Below, piece by piece: positions 12,887-18,260 of a stretch of DNA of 18,260 nucleotides. Numbering within the stretch: position 1 is the first letter of the stretch; each line of letters opens with the position of its first letter. The notes beneath the pieces are model-generated. The model saw only the letters and a program-made list of their open reading frames with translations, was not told where the DNA came from and did no database searches. Source of the DNA: Microcaldota archaeon (GTDB lineage Archaea; Micrarchaeota; Micrarchaeia; Micrarchaeales; CABMGC01); assembly GCA_021845465.1 (NCBI GenBank), contig JAKBRL010000001.1, positions 1-18,260 on the forward strand. Direction: 5' to 3'. Position numbers and translations under genes: made by a program.

Positions 12887-15800
12887 ATCCAGGTATAGTG
12901 TAATTGTTGTGAACCCAGCTTGGCTTAGGAGGTATGTATGGAAGCTTTCCTGTGTAGTTATTCAGCCTCAATATCATTACCTGGTTTGATGAGTTCACCA
13001 TGTTTATTCCGGAGAAGTTCTCAGGATAAACTAGAGTGTATCCTGGCAGTTTTCCAAAGAAGAAGCCCTTGTAGTATGTCGAGCTGTAAAACTCAGTAGG
13101 TGCATTCGTAATGGTATCATTTGGCCCGTTTGGCAGATATATTGCAAGGAACTCCATTAGTGTCTGGCCGTTAGGGCCCTGTAGGCTTCCCATATAGTAA
13201 TTAGTAGACAGTACTATGTTGGTCTTGGTGCCGTTTTCGTTGTATACATCCAGGACTCCGTTTGAGTTAGGGGTTGTTGAGACACAGTATGAGGAGTTTA
13301 GAACATTTGGTATGGTTTGGCCTACAAGTGCCAATCCCTGCACTGCGGTAGTAGTGTTGGAAAAGCTGCAGTACTGGTTTATAGTAGGCTGTGCTGGAAT
13401 GGCTATGTCTACCGGATCGTGAGCCGTCTCGCATGGAGAAGTGCCTATCAGGAATGGCTGGTTGTACTGGGCTCCTTGTGAAATTGCATATGCACGGCTT
13501 GTTTGGTTTATGTCTACGCATGCAAGGAAATCTAGAGCAGACCATTTTTGCACTAGTTGGTTGTCAAATAGAAGATATCCTGCCTGAGCTGTATTGTCCA
13601 TGAATGATGCAAGCCTGGTGGCATTGTATCCGTCTTTGTTTCCCAGAACAAAATGTGCAGCTACATTGTAGTCGAGAGTTGCGACTGCGTTGTCGCCTCG
13701 AATCACGGCATTGCTGTTTCCAAACCAGTTTATCCAGTCTCCATAGTCCCACCATGCAAGTATTCTTGGCGCGTGTGGTCCTATGTTGCTTTTCGTCCAG
13801 GAAAGGGCATTTAGCCATTGATTTGTAAGGGTATTGCAGTACATAGTAGCTGCGACTACATTTGTTACATTGTTGCAGCTTTTTCCATATGCAGTGAATG
13901 TGCTTAACATTGAGCCTGATTCGAGTATTATTGCAATTAATATAATACCGATCAGAACATAAGTTGCAATCTGCCTCTTTGAAGGCTCAAGCCTTTTTAT
14001 CAATATATAAAGTTCCCCTATCACGATTCCCAGTGCGATTATGTAAGCTACTCCGAAGTGTGGAAGATATTTTATTTCACTCATTCCTGCAACTGCAAGC
14101 ACTGCGACCATGACAAATGTAAATATTGCAGACCTTGAATCTTTTACGAAGATATCATAGATGGTGAATATTCCAAACAATACAAGAATTATCCATACAG
14201 TTATAGGGAATCCAGATATGGCTGCGCCTATGACTCCGAATCCCGCAGATCCGAAGTTGAAGGCAGCGCCGGTAGTCACGTATTCCTGTACAGTCATGAA
14301 TAGTGGGGTTGATGGAGTTGTAAAGTGAGAAGCCAGAGCTAGAAATGAGGTTATAGGCCTGCTGAGAGGGCTGAGTACGGCAAGAGCCAGAATCAAAACA
14401 AGAAGACTTATTCTTACTACAAGGTCATTTACAGTTGTTCTCTTTAGGAGCTTGTACTTTTCAAGATAAACGGGCAGGTATTCGAATATCAGGGCTGCTA
14501 TGAACGCTATAAGAGGGAAGCCTATGATAGTTGGTATGCCAAGTATGCTTGGAATCCTGTTTGAAAGGGTTGCGTTGTAAGGGGCATATATCACATAGAA
14601 TATTATTATGACAAGGAGCATGATTCCGTTTGACTTGAAGAAGTCTATGCTGCTCTTCTTCCTTAGGGTATCGATTATTCCTTGTACAAGTATGTAAAGT
14701 GCAAGTACTGCGGCAGTTACATTGTAGTAGTGGGCTCCGAGGAAATTGGATGCGAACGCTATTCCTGCAAGTATTGCATATCTCTTCTCTTTTGGGTTCT
14801 TTACTGCGAGGGAGTATGCTGCCACCATGAAGAATAATGCGAAGATGCCCCATGGTTCAAGAAGTTGCTCTCCGGCTATGAATGTTGTTATTAGTGTAGG
14901 CATTGTTGCTATAAGTGCTGCGGCAGTAAGCGCTGGTAGTGAGCCATACTCATGATAGACAAACATGAAGACTATGAAAACGAGGAGTGCCGCTGTTATT
15001 GGAGGATAATAGGAACTTACAAGTGATAGAAGGTTAGTGCTTATTGTGGATGAACTTGGATGCGTATCTGCAATTCGATACCAATACGCTTCCAGATAAG
15101 GAATCAATGGCTGTATTCTGTCAGTAGTGCCGTTATTGACAGGCCATGCAGAATAATCAAGCCGGAATTGGTAGCCATAGGCCAGTATCTGCCTTGTGCT
15201 TAACATGTCAAAATAAGGATCAAACTCGAAGTATTTTGGAGAGTTTCCTATATTTATTATTCTTGAAGCGAATGTGATCAGCATTATAGCGAAGAGGATT
15301 CCCCATACAACATAGGCCCATTTCTTTGAGTCTGAAGAAGAGTTTTTCTCCGCTGGGCTCTTTCCGCTGCTTAGGAAGTGTTTTTCCTCTCTTTCATGCT
15401 CGCTTATTAACCTGTTTTCTTCCTCTATGTGGGATTTCTTTACATGTTCTAGTTCTTCTGCTCCTGCTCCCTTCTTTTTTAGAGCCTCGATCTCATCGTT
15501 GTTTCTTCTTGCGAGCTCTTCCTCTTCTTTTTCATGAGCCTTTACCATAGCCATGTCTAGTTCTGCTGAAGAGAATTGCTTTCTAAGATGTGTTATCCGC
15601 TCTCTTGCTGATGCGTTTATTTCAGTTATGACTCTAGAACTGGATTTTGAAGAGGATACCTTATTACTAAGAAAGGAGAAGTCTAAAGCTCCCTGTTGAT
15701 ATGATATAGCAATTCCTATTATAGTAAGCAGTATTACATTTATGTTGTAAAGGCCTACTGAAAATGAGAATGCATGTATAATATCCCTGAAATAGGATTC

Positions 15801-15971
15801 TGTCCAAGTAAGCATAGGAGGGAATATCATTCCGAATATGAATCCTATAACCGATATCTCAAATATGTTAAGCTTAGTTTTCTTGAGCAGGCCTAAGGCC
15901 AGGAAGAAGCCAGGAATCATTATTGATAAGAATCCGATTAGGAGGTCGGTGAAGAGCATTGTAGAAACCAT
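12885..15971 (-). CDS. aglB: AglB/STT3 oligosaccharyltransferase with N-terminal coiled-coil extension
   Basis: The 1028-residue integral membrane enzyme moves a lipid-linked glycan onto Asn in N-x-S/T outside the cell. The catalytic part starts near residue 218: a membrane helix, FEFDPYFDML with metal-binding Asp D251/D255, about a dozen membrane helices, and the WWDYG signature at 740-744 in the soluble C-terminal domain. Before this come about 220 extra residues: three hydrophobic helices (about 7-28, 36-58, 72-92) and a very charged coiled coil (about 115-205, rich in K, E and R). The first two helices (IMIPGFFLALGLLKK...FEISVIGFIFGM) recall the DUF1616 pattern, but I am unsure. Its own C-terminal domain carries sequons. 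ATG 15959 is an alternative start. It heads an operon with the GT4 gene. Confidence 0.93.
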   Translation of the reverse strand: MVSTMLFTDLLIGFLSIMIPGFFLALGLLKKTKLNIFEISVIGFIFGMIFPPMLTWTESYFRDIIHAFSFSVGLYNINVILLTIIGIAISYQQGALDFSFLSNKVSSSKSSSRVITEINASARERITHLRKQFSSAELDMAMVKAHEKEEEELARRNNDEIEALKKKGAGAEELEHVKKSHIEEENRLISEHEREEKHFLSSGKSPAEKNSSSDSKKWAYVVWGILFAIMLITFASRIINIGNSPKYFEFDPYFDMLSTRQILAYGYQFRLDYSAWPVNNGTTDRIQPLIPYLEAYWYRIADTHPSSSTISTNLLSLVSSYYPPITAALLVFIVFMFVYHEYGSLPALTAAALIATMPTLITTFIAGEQLLEPWGIFALFFMVAAYSLAVKNPKEKRYAILAGIAFASNFLGAHYYNVTAAVLALYILVQGIIDTLRKKSSIDFFKSNGIMLLVIIIFYVIYAPYNATLSNRIPSILGIPTIIGFPLIAFIAALIFEYLPVYLEKYKLLKRTTVNDLVVRISLLVLILALAVLSPLSRPITSFLALASHFTTPSTPLFMTVQEYVTTGAAFNFGSAGFGVIGAAISGFPITVWIILVLFGIFTIYDIFVKDSRSAIFTFVMVAVLAVAGMSEIKYLPHFGVAYIIALGIVIGELYILIKRLEPSKRQIATYVLIGIILIAIILESGSMLSTFTAYGKSCNNVTNVVAATMYCNTLTNQWLNALSWTKSNIGPHAPRILAWWDYGDWINWFGNSNAVIRGDNAVATLDYNVAAHFVLGNKDGYNATRLASFMDNTAQAGYLLFDNQLVQKWSALDFLACVDINQTSRAYAISQGAQYNQPFLIGTSPCETAHDPVDIAIPAQPTINQYCSFSNTTTAVQGLALVGQTIPNVLNSSYCVSTTPNSNGVLDVYNENGTKTNIVLSTNYYMGSLQGPNGQTLMEFLAIYLPNGPNDTITNAPTEFYSSTYYKGFFFGKLPGYTLVYPENFSGINMVNSSNQVMILRLNNYTGKLPYIPPKPSWVHNNYTIPG

Positions 15972-16038
15972 TGATTGTTTAGCTATTTAACGATGCGTTT
16001 TAAGCACTATTGATTACAGCATAATATTTTTAGGTCAT

Positions 16039-16048
16039 ATTTATATAG
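16039..16048 (-). promoter_or_regulatory. Probable TATA box of the aglB operon
   Basis: The minus strand reads CTATATAAAT about 70 bases before the aglB ATG, giving a leader of about 45 bases. The 15972-16150 interval also has AT-rich boxes for the divergent gene on the plus strand (for example CTTAATTTTTAA around 16102-16113). Confidence 0.4.
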
Positions 16049-16150
16049 ATGATGTTTCATTTAGGAAAAAGAGTGTCTGGAAGAGGTATAACATAAAGTT
16101 TCTTAATTTTTAATTGTAAGTATTATTATCAATTTTAAGTGAGCTAGATA

Positions 16151-17272
16151 ATGGAAGAGAAGGTTTCGGTAATTGGAGGAGGGACAGCAGGGCTTGTTAC
16201 AGCCAAGAGGCTTGCGAAGCTTGGCATAAATACTGTAGTCTATGACCAGAAGAGAGTTTTAGGAGAGCCGGTCAGGGCCTCAGGCATTCTTTCAATAAAA
16301 GGTCTTCAGAAGATAGGCATGAACTATAGCAGTGCAATCACTAATACGCTTCATGGAGCTAGGATACATGCTAATGGCAAGACCATGAATATTTCCTCAA
16401 AGCCTGCAGTTGCCCACGTACTTGACAGAAAGCGCCTTAATGATATATGCCATGATGAAGCTGTTGCAGAAGGTGCTGATGTCCTTTTAGGAAAGAGAGT
16501 GACAGGAAGAGAACTCGAAGGATTCTCTTCGGAAGGGATAGTGGTTGGTGCTGATGGGGCAGTCTCTGAAGTTGCAAGGCACTATAAAATCGGCAGCATT
16601 AAGAATTATCTGCTTACATATAAGGCAGAGTATAACACAAGCCATGACGACCACAGGGTAGTTGATGTTTTTTTTGATGGTAAGGTTTCAAAAGGCTTGT
16701 TCGGATGGATATGCCCAAATTCCGAAGATATACTGGAAGTAGGAATAGGTGTTGATTCTTCTTTTGGAAATGCAATGGCTTCTTTTAAGAAATTTATATC
16801 CACAAAGGAGATTTCAGATGTAATAGGAAACGCTAAAAGAATCTCAGAAGGGGCAAGCATGATACCGGTATCGCAGCGCAGCCGCATAGTAGACCCTAAA
16901 TCCAGAGTATTGCTTGTAGGAGATGCTGCGGGGCAGGTAAAGCCCTCGACAGGTGGAGGCATTATATATGGAAGCATTGCAGGCATTCTTGCCGCTGAAT
17001 CTATAAAGAATTATTTTGAACATGGAGCGGATCTTTATCAATATGAAAGAGCTTACAGGAAGACTTTCATGCTTGATATATGGATGCATGAGATGGTGAA
17101 GAGTTTCTATTCCGGAGTTGGAAACATGGGAATGGGTTTCACCCTGAAAATTCTTGAAGTATTGGGATTCGGTAGATTCCTTGGCAGGTATGGGGATATG
17201 GATATGCCAAGCGAAATGGCAAGGAATCTTTTAAGGCTTGGCAGCAAGAATTCTGAGATCAGCTTTGGCTGA
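16151..17272 (+). CDS. Geranylgeranyl reductase family flavoprotein
   Basis: This 373-residue FAD enzyme begins with the dinucleotide-binding loop VIGGGTAGL (residues 7-15), then an acidic/basic switch in VVYDQK. Later it has IVVGADGAVSEVAR and the second FAD motif RVLLVGDAAGQVKPSTGGGIIYG (near 253-275). This pairing is typical of archaeal geranylgeranyl reductases, which saturate the isoprenoid chains of ether lipids at the membrane surface. GEPVRASGIL matches the E-P-V-x-x-[GA] active-site loop, usually containing a Cys (C-G-G); here R-A-S-G takes that place, so substrate or activity may differ. The ATG at 16151 is the only start giving a full Rossmann strand. Its 3' end overlaps the convergent membrane gene by 14 bases. 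Confidence 0.88.
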   Translation: MEEKVSVIGGGTAGLVTAKRLAKLGINTVVYDQKRVLGEPVRASGILSIKGLQKIGMNYSSAITNTLHGARIHANGKTMNISSKPAVAHVLDRKRLNDICHDEAVAEGADVLLGKRVTGRELEGFSSEGIVVGADGAVSEVARHYKIGSIKNYLLTYKAEYNTSHDDHRVVDVFFDGKVSKGLFGWICPNSEDILEVGIGVDSSFGNAMASFKKFISTKEISDVIGNAKRISEGASMIPVSQRSRIVDPKSRVLLVGDAAGQVKPSTGGGIIYGSIAGILAAESIKNYFEHGADLYQYERAYRKTFMLDIWMHEMVKSFYSGVGNMGMGFTLKILEVLGFGRFLGRYGDMDMPSEMARNLLRLGSKNSEISFG

Positions 17273-18059
17273 TTTTCGGAGGTACTGAAGAAGTACCAAT
17301 CTCGGGCTTATTCTGATTTGGCTTTTGATTAGAATAAAAGTAGAATAATGGAATAGCGATCAAGAAAATCGGAGTGAATATTATTGAAGATATTGAAGAT
17401 ATTATGCTGCCTAGAATTGGAGAGAATATAAGTGATATTAGATATCCTATTGAAACAATTGCGCCTGCGATTGCAGAAATTGCAAACTCTATTTCAAATA
17501 TAGACCAGAAAAATGGGAGAGATTTGTTGTAACTTTTTTTAATAGATGCTATTATACCTAGATTTTCAATTATAGATATGGTTAATGATTGTGTAATTGT
17601 CACTGCGAGAAAGACAGAGAGTACAAAACTTATTAGGATAATGAGAAACCCTCCTATTCCGCCGAATATGAATCCAGATACCATCAGCGTTGCTATTATT
17701 CCGAAGATCAGGAATATTACAATAAATAAACCCGCAGTTCTTGCGAAAAAGGGCTTTGCGTCGCTGAATGCTTTTTTCAGGAGGATCTTTCCTCCTTCGA
17801 TTTTTTGTTTAGCTATCATTACAGACATCGAAGCCAGAATGATATAGAATACAAAATTTACTATAATTAGTGCTGCTAGAAAAACTATAGAAAGTGTAAA
17901 TAATTGAAGATTAGAAGGATTTGAAGCGTTTTGAATAAGGAATAAGTATAGAAAGAGAATGGGAAGTTGGAATATCTCGTATCCGATGAACAAAAGTATA
18001 ATCGTTGGTTTTTCCTTTAGGGTTAAGTATGCGTTCCTGAGAGAATCGTTTACATACAT
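17259..18059 (-). CDS. Multi-pass membrane protein of unknown function
   Basis: The 266-residue hydrophobic protein has about six membrane segments (roughly 18-42, 52-78, 105-132, 133-158, 190-213 and 215-243), a short N-terminal amphipathic start (NDSLRNAYLTLKEKP) and a polar tail rich in N, P, K and Q. Repeated motifs such as KKAFSDAKPFF and KKSYNKSLPFFWSIFEIE between helix pairs recall internally duplicated membrane families, but I cannot name one. Two ATGs (18059 and 18055 in another frame) sit at the start; 18059 is in frame, with AAGGT a few bases upstream. It lies 27 bases after the next minus-strand gene, suggesting co-transcription. The tail runs over the end of the convergent reductase gene. 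Confidence 0.75.
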   Translation of the reverse strand: MYVNDSLRNAYLTLKEKPTIILLFIGYEIFQLPILFLYLFLIQNASNPSNLQLFTLSIVFLAALIIVNFVFYIILASMSVMIAKQKIEGGKILLKKAFSDAKPFFARTAGLFIVIFLIFGIIATLMVSGFIFGGIGGFLIILISFVLSVFLAVTITQSLTISIIENLGIIASIKKSYNKSLPFFWSIFEIEFAISAIAGAIVSIGYLISLIFSPILGSIISSISSIIFTPIFLIAIPLFYFYSNQKPNQNKPEIGTSSVPPKISQS

Positions 18060-18086
18060 AATTGGACCTTAATCTAGTTTTGTTTG

Positions 18087-18260
18087 TCAACCCTTGAATA
18101 TAAATAACAATATGGCACCTATCACGGATAATATGAGCCCTATTATGAAGCCGCCGCCCATTGGCAGGCTTATAAACGCGGCAATTGCTATTGCTATCGC
18201 CATAAGCTTAGAATGCTTCAATGTTTTTGATATGAAGAGAGCTGATAAACCAAATGCTAT
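18087..18260 (-). CDS. Small membrane protein, C-terminal part (cut by window edge)
   Basis: The minus strand is open from the window edge (18260) to a TGA at 18089-18087, giving 57 residues. They form two hydrophobic helices: one with alternating Ala and Ile (MAIAIAIAAFISL), then LPMGGGFIIGLILSVIGAILLFIFKG. The Ala/Ile run comes from a GCA-ATA/ATT near-repeat in the DNA. The start is outside the window. The coding pattern and the short gap to the next gene support a real gene. Function unknown. Confidence 0.7.
   Translation of the reverse strand: MAFGLSALFISKTLKHSKLMAIAIAIAAFISLPMGGGFIIGLILSVIGAILLFIFKG

Noticed and set aside
13216..15550. Several open frames on both strands within the aglB region
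   Set aside because: They are shadows of the long aglB frame, with no family signal or start context of their own.

Overview
The window is archaeal. It carries a TATA-binding-protein gene, a group II chaperonin (thermosome), ribosomal protein L34e, an archaeal-type adenylate kinase, an AglB/STT3 oligosaccharyltransferase, a geranylgeranyl reductase for ether lipids and a class III (type IV pilin-like) signal peptide. Promoters look archaeal: AT-rich TATA boxes about 25-35 bases before the start, often with almost no leader. The pilin-like signal peptide followed by a LamG domain, very short genes, and many small one-helix surface proteins suggest a DPANN archaeon, most like the Micrarchaeota/ARMAN group. 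That placement is inference from protein style, not from a tree.

Layout. Positions 1 to about 80 are the 3' end of a 23S rRNA gene, with no 5S gene after it. A palindrome and a VapB-VapC-type toxin-antitoxin pair follow (233-878), then a membrane-anchored FKBP/SlyD-like prolyl isomerase (991-1527). A 46-residue zinc-ribbon gene lies on the minus strand (1659-1799). A LamG protein with a class III signal (1949-2773) ends at a strong hairpin terminator. Next is a tight three-gene plus-strand cassette (2837-5049): a HerA/VirB4-like ATPase, a small helical protein that copies the ATPase's C-terminal module, and a zinc-ribbon protein with two membrane helices. Facing it on the minus strand is adk - EMC3/DUF106 - rpl34e (6498-5103), a remnant of the end of the archaeal spc ribosomal cluster.

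The middle holds a sequon-rich surface protein (6677-7627), the thermosome (minus, 9492-7837), and a divergently transcribed tbp gene (9715-10023) followed at once by another sequon-rich membrane protein. On the minus strand, aglB (15971-12885), a GT4 glycosyltransferase and a cofE homologue form a probable operon. aglB and the glycosyltransferase probably serve protein N-glycosylation, and the window's surface proteins are plausible substrates. At the right edge a geranylgeranyl reductase (plus) converges with two minus-strand membrane-protein genes, the last cut by the window edge.

Most notable points: the TBP gene encodes only one of the two TBP repeats yet keeps the DNA-contacting residues; AglB has an N-terminal membrane plus coiled-coil extension of about 220 residues; the ATPase and its small neighbour share a C-terminal module; and the VapC-like toxin has lost two of four expected active-site acids. 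No CRISPR array, transposase or intact tRNA was seen. The longest gene-free stretch is about 220 bases.
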